From Isochrysis galbana (Eukaryota; Haptophyta; Isochrysidales; Isochrysidaceae): a stretch of 64,000 nucleotides of DNA. Positions 40,044 through 53,007 of the stretch are shown piece by piece. The notes beneath the pieces are model-generated. The model was not told the origin of the DNA, made no database searches, and was given only the letters and a program-made list of their open reading frames with translations. The stretch covers positions 1,096,113 through 1,160,112 of the forward strand of contig CM030939.1 in assembly GCA_018136815.1 (NCBI GenBank). The letters run 5' to 3'. Position numbers and translations under genes: made by a program. The first letter of the stretch is position 1. Every line of letters starts with the position of its first letter.

Positions 40044-42357
40044 CCTAGATGGGAAATACGTATTTACGGTATTTGGATTTCAACTATCGTTAAAACGATA
40101 GGGTCATGGAGCGCGCGCCGCCTCCCTCCCTCGCTGCCGCCGCCCTCGCGGAGATGGACGAACTGCTGACTGCTGATGGACCCCTCGCTGTCGCCGAAGC
40201 GACCGCGCCCAGACGACACGCCCAGCCAGGTGGGCACAGGAGCCGCCACACCACGCCCCAGCATCACCGCGAACAGCGCACGCACAGACCACATGGGAAC
40301 CACCATGCTGGACTACAACACCCGTCTCACCTTCCACAGCCACATCCACCACACTCCACCAGCGGGACACTCCAATAGGGAAGGCCTCCGGGCTTGGCAC
40401 CCTTGGCTATCCAGGTGAAGGACCGGTCAAGAAAGTCTCCTACAACATAAACGGCATTGGTCACGGTGCCCTAGGATCGGTGCTCGCCCAAGCGCGGAAA
40501 GCTGGGATAGAAAGTCGCGTTCCGTCAAAAGAGGACCACATGTGCACGCCGTGCACGCGCAGTGCGCGATGCATCGACGCCCCGCGGAGGCGCTGTGCGT
40601 GCGTTTCCCTCTGATGAGCTGCAATCGCCGCGCCCCCCCCCCCGCGCGGGGGCGCCGATGTCTGCAATCACCCGTGTCTGCAATCAGCCATGTGCACGCC
40701 GTGCACGCCGGCTCCCCATCCTATTGCTACAAGAGCAGATGCACGCCTACGCCGACGGTAGACACCACCGAGCCTGCATGACCGCGAAAGCGTTGGGATG
40801 GCAAATGGTGCACGCGCCAGCCAACCCTTCCGACTCAGCGAGTGGAGTAGGAATCGCGATACGTGACAACTCCTCTAGAGTGAAACTTGCGCCGGACACG
40901 GCGGAGACGCTAGTAGAGGGCAGATGCCTACGAGAATATACGTTTAAAGACGCCCATAAAACCCTGGAGGATGTTATAATGTCAAGACGCTGACGAACGA
41001 GTTTCTCGCAAAGAGGAAAACGAAGAAGCAAAAATCCACATTGAGGTGGGAAAGAAGACTGCCGGACCTCTCCTTCTCCGGAAAATGGAAACAAATATCT
41101 CAGCTGTACAAGTATAACTTCTTAACGCCGAGGGACTCGTATATGCACTTCAAGCACGTCCTGCATAGGAGAATAGCCACGGCGAACCGGTTTGCTGACG
41201 ATCCGACGTGCCGCTTTTGCGGTATAGCCCCCGAGAGCTCCACCCATATAGCCTCGTGCATCGCGACGGAGCACGGAGCCCATTTTCGAATCCATAGAAG
41301 GGCTTCTGGGCTTGTGTAAGGAGGTAGACGAATGCTCGAGGCACTTGGGCGAATGCCCAAGAATAACCAACATATTAGAAGCACTGAACAAAATCACCCG
41401 CTTTACGCCCAGGGCCAGGGCGGATAGAGACAGAGAGGACATCATCATCGACAACCTATTCATATACCCGAAAGGAGACGCCCCGAAACGACTATACACA
41501 TTATACCTACTAGCATGGAGGCACATCATCACGGATTTCTATAGAATACACTACGACGGTATAGAGTTCTCTGAGGAATCAATCTTGATAAGAGTAATAG
41601 AAAGATACACCACACTGAACACTGAGCAAAGCACTGCTATATGCACAAAACACCGACTCAGCGAGAACTGCCCAGGCGGGAATGGGACGGAAACCCAAGA
41701 AGAGAATAGACATCAGCGACCTGAGACCCGTGTACACACTAAACGACAAAAACGGACTAAAAACCAGCGGGGAGCTAGCTGAGCTGGCCACCAAGCTGGG
41801 AATAGCACACGCTGTCGAGGGGGCCAAGGAGTAACACAACAGTGGCGATGGAATAACACACACACCACACAGACAAACGGAAAGAGAGGCATGCACGCAA
41901 CTGAGACATCCCACGAGCTCAACGCGCGCCCAAGCGGGCGCGGGACAGAAAAAATCAGAACAAAAGGCCTGCCCAAACCCGCACTCCGAACCAGGCCTTA
42001 GGTAGTGCACCGAGGCCGGACCCCGGAAACCGAAGAAAATGGAATGACGGGGGGCAGGGGAAGAGGTGGAGGGAGGGAATGTAAGGGCAGTGTGAGTTAG
42101 AGAAGGGAAGACCCGAGACTAGTAGGTGTGTAGCCCAGAATCTTCAGATGTTTTTTTACGGTATTTGGATTTGGCAAAGATTTGGCCAGAGGCCAAATAC
42201 AAATGCATATTTATTTGGCTGTATTTGAAGCGCGTCCTGGGTTGTAGGCCTCGAATGTATATTTGAAATGAGGCCAGATACATATACATATGACGTGTGT
42301 ATTTGGCTGTATTTGCAGGCCCTAGCCCAGCACCGTATTTCGTATTTCCCACCTAGG
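40044..42357. mobile_element. hAT-like MITE interrupted by a LINE
   Basis: The left end CCTAGATGGGAAATACG (40044) and the inverted right end CCTAGGTGGGAAATACG (42357) match. Flanks CTACGAGC (40036-40043) and CCTCGAGC (42358-42365) agree at six of eight positions, fitting an old 8-bp duplication. The right part has many TATTTGGC subterminal words. A LINE (40081-42154) sits inside; without it the element would be about 220 bp. Confidence 0.75.
40081..42154 (+). mobile_element. LINE copy, internally deleted and chimeric, with 18-bp TSD
   Basis: Flanked by TTTACGGTATTTGGATTT at 40063-40080 and 42155-42172. The 5' end has a hairpin (CTATCGTT-AA-AACGATAG) before ATGGAGCGCGCGCCGCC. Then come the endonuclease start KVSYNINGIGHGALGS and LLLQEQMHAYAD. 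Inside this domain a stretch carries a 20-bp direct repeat CATGTGCACGCCGTGCACGC (40540 and 40690). The frame then jumps from LVEGRCL to REYTFKDAHKTLED, deleting the RT. After CRFCGIAPESSTHIASC it switches to a second subfamily (KEVDECSRHLGECPRI). It ends with a 3' tail CAGAATCTTCAGATG plus T-run (subfamily B). Confidence 0.85.
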
Positions 42358-43773
<1,416 letters not shown>

Positions 43774-45102
43774 ATGGCCTCCATCTTCGGCTCTTCCGCC
43801 TCTCCCCCCGCCAACGTCCTGCTCCAGATCAAGGCAGGCAAGCTCACACAGAGCGGCAGACAACTCTCGCCCGACTGCCGAAAGGGACTTCTCCAGCTCA
43901 AGAAGGGAGACGACGGGCTCACACACCTGATCTGGAAGGAACGGAACGCTCAGGCTGACGAGGACGACCTCATCGTCTTTCAAGGGGACGCCCGCCTCGA
44001 GCACTTGCCCGCGTGCGGCAGTGGATTCGCGTTCTCGCTCGTGTTTGCCTCGGGGCGCAAGAGCTTCTACTGGTCACAGGAGCCGAGGAAGAAGGGGGTG
44101 GGCTGGGAGGAGGTGCAGAAGGAGAAGGAGCTTATTCAGAAGGCAAATGACATCCTCAACGGCACGCCGGCGCCCGCGGCGGCTTCGCCTGCAGGTGAGA
44201 GGAATGCCAGTGGATGGAGTGTGCAATGCCTCCATGCCAACAACGCAGAATCCTCCATGAACCCCTCCTCCCCCTCCCCTCCCCGGGCAGAGGTCGGCTT
44301 CGGCGGGATGACACGCTCGCAGCTGATAGCGATGCTCTCGGGTGGCGCAGATGCGTCGGCGCCTGCCGCCGCACCAGAGCCGGCGCCTGTCGCTGCCGCG
44401 CCCGCCGCTTCGAGTGCGGTGCCCGCACCCGCTCCTGCCGCCGCCGCCGCCTTTTCTGCTGACTCGATCGCAAGCATTCTGAGCGGTATCCCCGCCGCCG
44501 CGCCACCTGCCGCGCCACCCGCCAGCTCGTCGGCACCTTCGACCACGCCGACGCCATTCTCAGCCGACTCCATTGCCAACATCTTGAGTGGGATCCAGCC
44601 GCAGCAGCAGGTGGAGCCCCTCACACTCAACGCCGTGCTGGCCCCAGAGGCCACAGTCCCGCTGGTTGACGGCGCGATGGAGCGCCGCCTCAGCGAGTAC
44701 CTTCCCGGAGGGTGTTCCGCTCACATGGAGAGCGTGCGCGAGACCTTGACAACGCCGCAGATTGCCCAGGCGCGCCCACCTCCCTGCTGCCGCCTGCACG
44801 CTGCCCACCGTCTTTCCCCCCTTGCCTCTGCCTGTTCGCAGGAGGTGTGCGCCGAGGTCCTGCCCTGGTGCTAGTGTCTTGCTTACCCGTGCCCGTGCGC
44901 GTGTGCTCCAATCCCCACTTAGGCGGCGGCCCGGCTGACCGAGGCGTTGCACTCGGGCGATGCCGCCGGGTTGGTGGTGGAGCTCGGCCTGAACCCAAAC
45001 TATGCAGGCCTCGGTGTCGAGCCCTTTCTCCGCGCCCTACAGGAAGCGACGCCCAAGCCGGAAGGCGAGGGCGACGACGAGCCTAAGCCCATGGAGGAGT
45101 GA
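43774..45102 (+). CDS. RPN13: Rpn13/ADRM1, proteasomal ubiquitin receptor
   Basis: Exon 1 (43774-44194) encodes the Pru ubiquitin-binding domain: VLLQIKAGKLTQSGRQLSPD, CRKGLLQLKKGDDGLTHLIW, DDLIVFQGDA and FASGRKSFYWSQEP. Exon 2 (44291-44769) has an Ala/Pro linker with two copies of FSADSI..ILSGI, then the start of the DEUBAD domain LTLNAVLAPEATVPLV and ESVRETLTTPQIAQ. Exon 3 (44923-45102) finishes it with AAARLTEALHSGDAAGLVV and FLRALQEA. Intron 1 is GT-AG (44195-44290). Intron 2 (44770-44922) begins GC, and reading it as GC-AG restores the conserved frame. The protein docks ubiquitin at the 19S proteasome and activates UCH37. Length (about 360 residues) fits the family. Confidence 0.93.
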
Positions 45103-45288
45103 GCAACGACTTTGCTGCCGAACAGGCGCCCTTCACATGCCGACGAGCACGACCACCAGAGGAGGAAGGCAGCATGGTTGTACACGAGCGCAAGTAACCT
45201 GTTGCTAGCTGGACTTGAGCAAGAGCATACTTTTTTATGATTGTGCGCGGTTTCAGGGGCCTATGGCTGGATGCCTTGCACGAGGGAA

Positions 45289-45566
45289 ACACTTGGTGCA
45301 CTGATTGAGCTACTAGCAGCCATGCGCCGTTCATTCCTACTCAGTGTACATGTCGGGGCTAGTTGGGGGGGGTCTGCGAGCGGTCCCTTAACCATGCGGC
45401 ACATACCACCGGGAGCGCTGGGAGGGTTGAGGGTTGGTCGTTGGTGCTCGGGTGAGGTCAGCGTCTAGCTTGATGCACTGATCGAGCTGCTACAAAGCAT
45501 GCGTCATTCATTCCTACTCAGTGCGCTTGTCGGGGCTACTTGAAGCCGGCGGCTGCGAGCGGACTA
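45289..45566 (+). repeat. imperfect tandem duplication, period about 177 bp
   Basis: GCACTGATTGAGCTACTAGC (45298) recurs as GCACTGATCGAGCTGCTAC (45475). The similarity continues through TTCATTCCTACTCAGTG, GTCGGGGCTA and CTGCGAGCGG in both units. Non-coding. Confidence 0.75.
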
Positions 45567-45588
45567 CAACTCAACCACACACTCTAAC

Positions 45589-45922
45589 CGTATGATTGGT
45601 CGCCATGGAAGGGGGGCCTCACGCCCCTCCCCCCCCCACTTTCTCGACTCCCCTCATGGGGGGCGAGAACCCCCCCCCCACCCCAAGCGCTCAACCTACC
45701 TTTAAAAGTAGGCTAAGTCAACTAAGTTTAAACGATGCTACTTAGAAAATCATAAGCAACTACTTTTATGATTCGCTGTTGACAGTTCCCCCCCCCGCGC
45801 GCAACCGCCGGCAGCGACGACATACCACACCTGTCGCTTGCCGGCCAGGCCATGGAGAGCAGCTCTGTCGGAGCGAAGCTCGTTTCCTCTTTGGAAACGA
45901 GCCGCGGAGGTGCACCGGCGGC
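45589..45922 (+). repeat. dispersed repeat R1 (copy 2) with hairpin
   Basis: Block a at 45589-45670 and block b at 45866-45922 match 25537-25620 and 25995-26052, including the GCTCGTTTCC-TCTTT-GGAAACGAGC hairpin. The spacer is shorter than in copy 1. Confidence 0.65.
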
Positions 45923-46084
45923 TAGCGCGGCGCACGGTGCATCCGGGGAGCCTGGAACGGGCTCATCGGGAGAACGGGGAGGGCAAATGACGGGCATGTG
46001 AAATGGACGGGAGAGTGGCACGGAACGCGAACCGGAGGGACGGAGGACGTAGAAAAGAGTGCGGCGAGTAGATACCGCTTACTT

Positions 46085-46315
46085 GGGACTCGTAGGGACT
46101 CGTAGACTCGAAAGGATAGCACCGTTTGAAGTTTGTCGCCGTAGGCTGCCTTGAATTGATTGTGTGCATCGTCGTCTACGTAGAAAATCCAAGGGCCCTT
46201 TCGGCCCTTATCCATCCCGTCTGGCGTGGCATCTAGGCCTTCCAGCCTGGAGAGTAGGAATTTCATGAATGTTGCTACATCTTCACTTTTAATGTCCTTT
46301 TTGTCCTCAGCTACA
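46085..46315 (-). mobile_element. inverted LINE ORF1 fragment
   Basis: The minus strand encodes LAEDKKDIKSEDVATFMKFL through FKAAYGDKLQTVLS. It abuts, in opposite orientation, the 5' end of the ORF1 starting at 46339. The ATG at 46266 is internal to the protein. Confidence 0.8.
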
Positions 46316-48106
46316 AAACTATTGTTATAGTTTCAGCGATGGAGCGCGCGCCGCCCGCTCCCACCTCCCAGCCCCCCGCCGCCACGACGCCCCAACGGGG
46401 CCGCCCCAAGCCGCCGGAGCCGAAGCGCTCGCAGGCCTCTGCCCCACCAGACACCGACGTCGACATGGCCCCACCGCCCTCGCCTCCTCGCCAACCCCAG
46501 AAGCAGGGGACAGGCAGAGCCCTGTTCCCTGCAGAGCAGCAGAGCCAGCAACTGGCTCAGCCTCCTCTCTCCCTCGTCTTGCCACCCAATCAAGGACTCC
46601 CCATGGTGGGTGGCAGCACTGCTGCCACTCCCATGGTGGCAACTCCTACCATCAGTGCACCCCTCGGGGGCGGGCACTTGACACAACAATCAATCCTTGG
46701 AGCATTCCCTCCATCCAACCAACAAACAACCCAGCCACCCAAGTCGTACGCACAAGCCGCACATGGACACAGAGGGAAAGACCCAGCCCAGCAGCCACAG
46801 AAGCCCACAGCACAACAACCTCAACCACAGTCGCGCAAGCGGGCCGATCCACAGTCGGATCCGAAGCCGACCCTAAACAATGCCACCCCTTTTGCTTCCC
46901 CTCCACCAGAAGAGGAGGAACCCGAAGACACTCCGTTTTTCATTCAGCTAGCCCAGCTAGCTGAGGACAAAAAGGACATCAAGAGCGAGGATGTCGCAAC
47001 ATTCATGAAATTCCTTCTCTCTAGGCTGGAAGGCCTAGACGCTACACCGGATGGAATGGATAAGGGCCGTAAGGGGCCTTGGATCTTCTATGTTGATGAC
47101 GACGCACACGACCAATTTAAGGCCGCCTATGGAGACAAGTTGCAAACGGTACTCTCGGGAATCCCGCACGAGTTCGGAGTCACTTACGGCGAGTTAGCCG
47201 ACTCGGCACCGCGTAAATCTAGCGCGGTCCGGTCCTCCCTTAAGGAGGTAGCCACGTACATCGTTTTCCGCATCTTTGACCCGGTCAAAGCGTACAAAAC
47301 CAAAACTCGTCATTTGGCCAATGCATTGGAGCGCGAAGGCTTCCATGTTCTTAGGGGCAACCAACAACGAGTTAAGACCACGCTCGAGGGAATTACCAAA
47401 GTAGAAGCCGGAAAACGCCCGATTTGGCACTTCTACGTATACACGGACACAACGGCCCTAGGCCACCGCTTCCCTCGGACATTCCACGTGATCCTCGAAG
47501 ATGGGGAAAGTTTCAACTTGGATTACGCCGTCCGCTCCTCGGTGGAATGTGTAACACCGGAAGGCGACATAGCCATTCACGGCGACCCAGGGGGTTGCAA
47601 AGGTTACGACAAGCCGTGGGCTATTTCGTTTTTACGCAAGAATCAAGTCGGCTTTCGCCAATGCACGTGCGAGGCTACTCACTAACGCGGACTCGCTCCC
47701 GATCCGATGGATCAAGGCCAACGGTAGGCGTAGCAATCCTTTCACGATACACTGTGGCATGCCCCAAGGGTGCCCGCTCTCGCCCCTCGCCTTTCTCCTA
47801 GTGGCCGAGGGTCTAACAAGACTAGTCAACGCCGATCCCGAGATGAGGGGAATCAAGATAGGGCCGAGAGAGCTAAGACTCTCACAGTTTGCGGACGACA
47901 CGCAAATTTTAGCTAGCTCCTTCGAGTCGCTGGAAAGGGCGATTCACATACTAGACACCTACGGGGCCGCCACCGGGGCTAAAGTGAACAAAAGAAAGAG
48001 CGTACTCATACGCATGGGTTCCCTCAAAGGGGCGCAAGTCCCCGTAGCGCTAACGTATCTTAAAACGCTCGGAGAGGGAGAATATGCAACCTTATTGGGG
48101 GACTTC
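46316..48106 (+). mobile_element. LINE: intact ORF1 joined to a reverse-transcriptase fragment
   Basis: The 5' hairpin AAACTAT-TGTT-ATAGTTT (46319-46336) precedes ATG at 46339. ORF1 (448 codons, to 47685) begins MERAPPAPTSQPP, is Pro/Gln-rich for 180 residues, then has a conserved half: FIQLAQLAEDKKDIKSED, GPWIFYVDDDAHDQFKAAYG, VATYIVFRIFDPVKAYKTKT and PIWHFYVYTDTTALGHRFPR. Function is unknown; RNA binding is typical of LINE ORF1 but no RRM or CCHC is seen. After IHGDPGGCKGYDKPWAISF the reading passes into another frame with MPQGCPLSPLAFLL and QFADDTQIL (RT motifs intact). It then jumps at LLGDFYNIQYP, joining a far-downstream ORF2 motif. Endonuclease and most of RT are lost. Confidence 0.85.
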
Positions 48107-48117
48107 TACAATATCCA

Positions 48118-48556
48118 GTATCCCGAGGGGTGCACAGATGGTAGGAGTTGCCGCCATGGGGGTGGCAGCAGAGCTGCCACACCCCATGGGGAGTCCTTGA
48201 GTGGGTGGCTGCACGGCGGCGCTGGTGATCTGAGCCTGGCACTGGCTGTGCTGATCTGCAGGGAACAGGGCTTTGCCTGTTCCCTGCTTCTGTGGCTGCC
48301 TGGGAGGCGAGGATGGCGGCGCCATCTCGACGTCGTCGTCGGGCGGTGCGGAGGCCTGCGAGCGCTTCGGCTCCGACGGCTTGGGGCGGCCCCGTTGGGG
48401 CGTCGTGGCGGCGGGGGGCTGGGAGGTGGGAGCGGGCGGCGCGCGCTCCATCGCTAAAACTATAACAATAGTTTTTCAGGGGAGGAGAGAGTGGAGAGGG
48501 GTGGGGGTGGGGGGTCGTGCCCCCCCGCATTGGTGAACCAAGTATAGACTTAGTTG
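48118..48556 (-). mobile_element. inverted LINE 5' end (5' UTR plus ORF1 start)
   Basis: Minus-strand ATG at 48451 opens MERAPPAPTSQPPAATTPQR, nearly identical to 46339. Upstream is the same hairpin (AAACTAT-TGTT-ATAGTTT) and about 100 bp of 5' UTR reaching CAACTAAGTCTATACTTGGT near 48556. The copy is cut after about 110 codons and faces the preceding copy tail to tail. Confidence 0.8.
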
Positions 48557-48838
48557 TCGCGCAGAATAGAGGAGAGCGTGACGACGCGAACGGCGAAGAA
48601 TGACATGAGAATATCTAGTTTCTTCCCCTTAAACATGCGCAACTTGTGCATACGGTATCGTAGTGACCCACGTAAATGCCTTGTCCTCCTCACCCATTGC
48701 ACCACGCGCAAGACATTCGATTCCGATGCAGACAAGACGCGAATACGCACACCCATACACATCGACCATCGAGCGGGACAAGGACGACATGATATGTAGA
48801 GCTCGGGTACACGCCCTGCCGTAAGGTGCGAATAAGCG
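48557..48838. other. 3' flank of the transporter gene
   Basis: Nothing recognised. Confidence 0.4.
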
Positions 48839-50751
48839 TCATTGCGCCGCCCTAGCATATCCTCGAAGGAACACACATCCGACGGTCGTGTAGCTCACAG
48901 CAATACTGATTGCAAGTGCTTGGAAGAAGAGGCTGGCGCCATCCGAGTCTAGCGCGAGCGCGAAGAGAGACGCACCAAGCACAGGACCTGATGCTTTAGC
49001 AACCGACTCTAGCGAGGTCGCGACACCCTGCGCAACCATAGGAATTGTGAGGTCACACAGATCTCTGCATGCACCATTGCGGAAGCTGGCCTCCAAAGAG
49101 CGCCCTTCGTGCGCTCGCTCGGCGGTGGCGGGGGCCTCTGCACAAATGAGGGCTAGTCTAGCGCCCAAGGTCCGGCATCACCTGGATTGTCCCTTTGAGT
49201 GATGGGTGCCTCGCCCCGTGGACATTGGTGGCTGCAATCGCAACGACGAGAGATGAAGCATTGCAGCAACCGTTGACCGCGTAGAGAATCGCTATCAGCG
49301 GCAGCGGTGCTTGCTGGGAGACGGCGAGAATTGCGAGCGCCGAGCCTTGCACCATCCCGATGAGGATGACCATCCACGCGGTGCTAAGGCGAGAGATGAT
49401 CCGCGCGGAGGCGCCGAGCATGTATAGAGCCTGAGAGTACAAGGAAAGGCTTACATAGGGGACCAACGCCGCAGGCCAATATTAGATCCAGCCCATGCAC
49501 GGCCGGCTTGCTCGTGCCCAATATTGAGCAGCCGAGACGGCCACATGCTGGAGGTTGTCAACGTGTGAAAGCAGTGTGCCGAGAGCCTACAGCACCCAGC
49601 TAAGGCCACTTCGTATCTATTCGCGAAGCCCTCACCTGTACGACTGCTGCTGCGGAAAGCAACGTGCCGAGAGCCTCATGGCTGAGCTCAAGGCCACCAG
49701 CACTGCGAGAGGCGATGCAGAATAGGGGAAACACGTCCCAAATCATGTACATGACGAGGCCGCCCATCGCGCGGTATAGAAATACGAGAAGGAGCTCAGC
49801 TGACATGAAGCTCAGCCCATATCCAGCATGCGTGGCCGGAGCCGCACGCGCGGCCGGCGAATCGCCGCTCATGGCGCCATCTGACTTGCACGCGTGCTCG
49901 GCGGCATCGGCGTGAGTCGTCGAGCACTTTTCGGCGTCATCATTTTGCGTGCTTTCAGTGGCCACGACCAGCTCCATAGGCAAGGCATCCGACTTCTCTT
50001 CCGAGACGGGAGCAGCTGTGGACAAGCGGCCGCGGTGCATTGGACTCAGCTGGAAGTGCGCAGCGACCATGGTGACAACGGCGAGCGCCGCGCCGAATAT
50101 GTTGGGCGGGAGCGCGGGTGGTAGCCCCTCCACCAGGCCATAAGTCCATCCGCCGATGGCTGGGCCAATAAGCGCAAAAATGGGGCCTGAGCCGATGACA
50201 CGGCTGAGCACCTTAGCCTGCTCGGCCTCGCCACCGACCTCGCTGCACACGAGCCCAGTCAGCGCGGGCCAGCCGTTTAAGCCGCCGAGGAAGATGCATC
50301 GTGACAGAAGCGCCAGCCAGAGCGGTCTCGCGACGCCAAAGCAGAGGCTTCCGATGGCAAGACTTGCGAGCGAGAGCTGTACCGCAGGGTACCACCCCCA
50401 CCGATCCGCTGCGTAACCCCAGAGCACAGAGGTTGGTATCCTGGCAATGACTGTGGCGGTGGCCAGGAAACCGGCGACGTATCCCGCTGAATCGACGTCC
50501 CTGGCCCACCCGTTGTCAACAGCGAGGAATCCAGCATATGGGAAGACGGAGCAGATGGTGAAGAAGTGTGCTCCATTCACGAGGCCAAGGCTGGCGACGG
50601 CGAGAGGGCCAGCATGAGCAAGCGGAGGCGGGCGGTCACTCGCATCGATCCGCTCCGCCTCACCATCTGCGCGAGCCAGCTCCACGCGACACTCGTCCGG
50701 CGCAGCCGCCGCAGAGCTCGCGGCTCCCCGCGGACCACATGACGGCGGCAT
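48839..50751 (-). CDS. major facilitator superfamily transporter (ZIFL/DHA1-like), three exons
   Basis: Exon 1 (50751-49636) has LAVASLGLVNGAHFFTICSV as TM1, then the loop 2-3 signature GYVAGFLATATVIARIPTSV with LWGYAADRWGWYP, and ALLSRCIFLGGLNGW and PIFALIGPAIGGW. A long cytoplasmic central loop rich in Ala/Glu/Cys follows. Introns 49635-49431 and 49181-49028 are GT-AG and phase 0. Exon 2 (49430-49182) reads ALYMLGASARIISRLSTAW through LKGTIQ. Exon 3 (49027-48839) begins GVATSLESVAKASGPVLGAS, a strong family match across the junction. Closest resemblance is to plant zinc-induced-facilitator-like and fungal DHA1 carriers, which are proton-coupled exporters. Substrate is unknown. A LINE fragment ends only about 117 bp upstream of the ATG. 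Confidence 0.85.
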
Positions 50752-50867
50752 CTTCGCCGCTTCTCTCCCTCCACTACTTTTAAAAGAATAGCGAAGAGTT
50801 ACTCACCATGCGTACAGCGTACGATAAGTTGTGTACGTATGCTCGCACTTGACATAGACTCCTGCAA

Positions 50868-52030
50868 GAGGTCTTCCGATGTTTCAAGGTTGAAGTCTTT
50901 ATCTACCGTGTATAGAGGACTTATCATTTTCCTAATGTGTTTATTGCTTGGGGCGTGAAGCCCCATATTCTCTCTTTGTTTTTTAAGCCTCTGAAAGAAA
51001 CCGACTTTCGCCGTCACTAGTAGGTGGTATCTCGCAAGGATCGTTCTTAAGATGGTTTTAACGGACCTGCCGTCCGCGTTGCCATACTGGATATTGTAGA
51101 AGTCCGTTAAGATATACCTCCACGCCAGGATACCTAGGTATCCCGAGGAGGGGTGGGGTCTATCTACTTGATAACAAAAAAGGCGCTGGGCCACTTCTGA
51201 TCCCGGCCTATGTTGTATCCCTAAGAGCCCTTCTATGAACTCGAAGATGGGTTCCGTCGCGATGCATTGGACTATGTGAGTAGAGCTTTCCGGGGCTATG
51301 CCGCAAAAACGGCAAGTCGGGTCGTCCGCGAATCTGTTCGCCGTGGCTATCCTCCTATGGAGGACGTGTTTGAAGTGCATATACGAGTCCCTCGGGGTTA
51401 GAAAGTTGTATTTGTACAGTTGCGATATTTGCTTCCATTTCCCCGAGAGGACCGGTAGTCTTGCTTCCCACCTCAGCGTGGACTTTTGTTGCTTCGTTTT
51501 CCTCGTCGCCGCGAGAAATATTTTGGTCAGCGTTTTGACGTTTATGTCCTCTAGAGTCCGTCGTGTTCCTTTAAACGAGTATTCTTGCGGTATGGGATAC
51601 GCCGTTTCGGCCGGCCCATCGTACGCTCTCCCCCATTTCAGTGGGGTGTGTAGCTCGTCCGGGACTTCCTGCGGGTTGATCCGCTCGTGTATGTGGGGCT
51701 CCCCCATAACGTTTAGCTTAACTATGTGATAGTCGCCCTTCCGGCGTAAATAGTATTGGTGTTCTTTGTCCACTAGGATGTCTCCTAGGTCGTGTCCCAT
51801 AGGTTGTTATAAGCCTCAAGGTCTCGTCGATTGGTATCCCGCCTCTTCTCCCACTTTCTCTCGACGTCATCAAATGTTCCATGACCGTCTTTCGTATTCT
51901 CCTCGTGTATCTGTCTTATCTCCCCAGCGAGGTCCGCCCTCGTGGCGTCGGCCGTCTCTCTGTCGCATGTCTGCGCGATGCTAGGTTGCCCTGGTGCCGA
52001 CGCTCAGCCGTCCGTCCAGGTGTGGTTAGT
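50868..52030 (-). mobile_element. LINE ORF2 C-terminal part
   Basis: The minus strand reads TADATRADLAGEIRQIHEEN and TFDDVERKWEKRRDTNRRD (about 51990-51800). It then shifts frame into GHDLGDILVDKEHQYYLRRK and continues through GRAYDGPAETAYPIPQEY and the finger CRFCGIAPESSTHIVQC (intact His). It stops abruptly within SEDLLQ at 50868, missing the last few codons and the 3' UTR. The 32-bp unit amplified at 13277 is single here. Confidence 0.8.
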
Positions 52031-52411
52031 TCTCGCCCCGTTTGGTTAAGTTTCGTGGCTCTGTGTCCTCAGTGTGGGGTTTCTAGTATGGGTTAACCGT
52101 CGTAGCCTCCCGTGTCTGCCTCGGAACTAAGAAGCTCTCATTCCCATTCTTACTCTTCCACTAGCTCGCTAGCTAGCCTCTCCTCGGCCCTTCGACGCCA
52201 CGCGTCGCTGTCCTTCGGCCCTCGGTCTGCCCCATCGCTCATAGCGCCCAATGGCACAGACTCCTCCAAGTCCTACTCATACTCTGACCTCTCAGACATT
52301 TTCCCGCCAGTCACAATCAACGACCCTTCTAAGGCCGCGTCAGCTGCCGGCTCGATCGAACGGCCCACTGCCTATGAGCCTGTAGTCATCGCGTGTTCGA
52401 CAAATAGCTGA
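52031..52411 (+). mobile_element. LINE ORF1 start, divergent from the ORF2 piece
   Basis: YSDLSDIFPPVTINDPSKAA and GSIERPTAYEPVVIACST on the plus strand match the ORF1 start at 12943 (minus). The 52031-52240 part is the same bidirectional spacer seen at 12944-13200. The frame ends soon after CSTNS. Confidence 0.75.
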
Positions 52412-53007
52412 CAGAAGGCCTGCCCTAGCCCGCACCCCACCCGCCTGGCCCGTCGTAGTGCACGCGGGCTCACCCCCCCCCCCCGTAGGGGGGGTAGCGG
52501 GAGCGGGGGTGAGAGTGTGGGGTTTAGGCGATGGCGAGTGCGATACCGGAGGGGTGTGAGTCATTAGCAGCGTAGCGGGCACCTTCAAGAATGTTTTCTT
52601 TTCCTTACTCATTGCCCTCAGGCGCCATGGGCCATTCCAATTCGTCCCCGGATGCTCCGTGCTCCGTCAGGTCTCAGGTCATCAAGTCTTAGCGACCTGA
52701 TACCTGATATCAGGTGATATCAGATAGATATCAGGACCTGATATGAGGCTGATATCTAAAATCAGGCATAGCAGAGTTTGAGGAAATGGACTACGTCTAG
52801 AAGCGGAGAGGGGGTTCGTGTGGAAGCGGAGGGGCGAGCCCCTCCCCAGCTAACCCCCCCCCTCCCCCCCGCGGGAACCCGCCGCCTCCCCGCGCGCGCG
52901 CGTTACACCCAACACCAACACCCCACCACCAACGCCTTTCCTCTCATTCGCAACAAGTTGACTACACATACTGAACAAGTTGACCGCACACTGAACATGT
53001 TGACTCC
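52412..53007. other. non-coding stretch with CTGATATCAG relic
   Basis: 52680-52770 carries five or more CTGATATCAG/ATATCAGG words as at 6660-6760, probably a transposase-free end of the same hAT family. The rest has poly-C runs and no gene. Confidence 0.45.
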
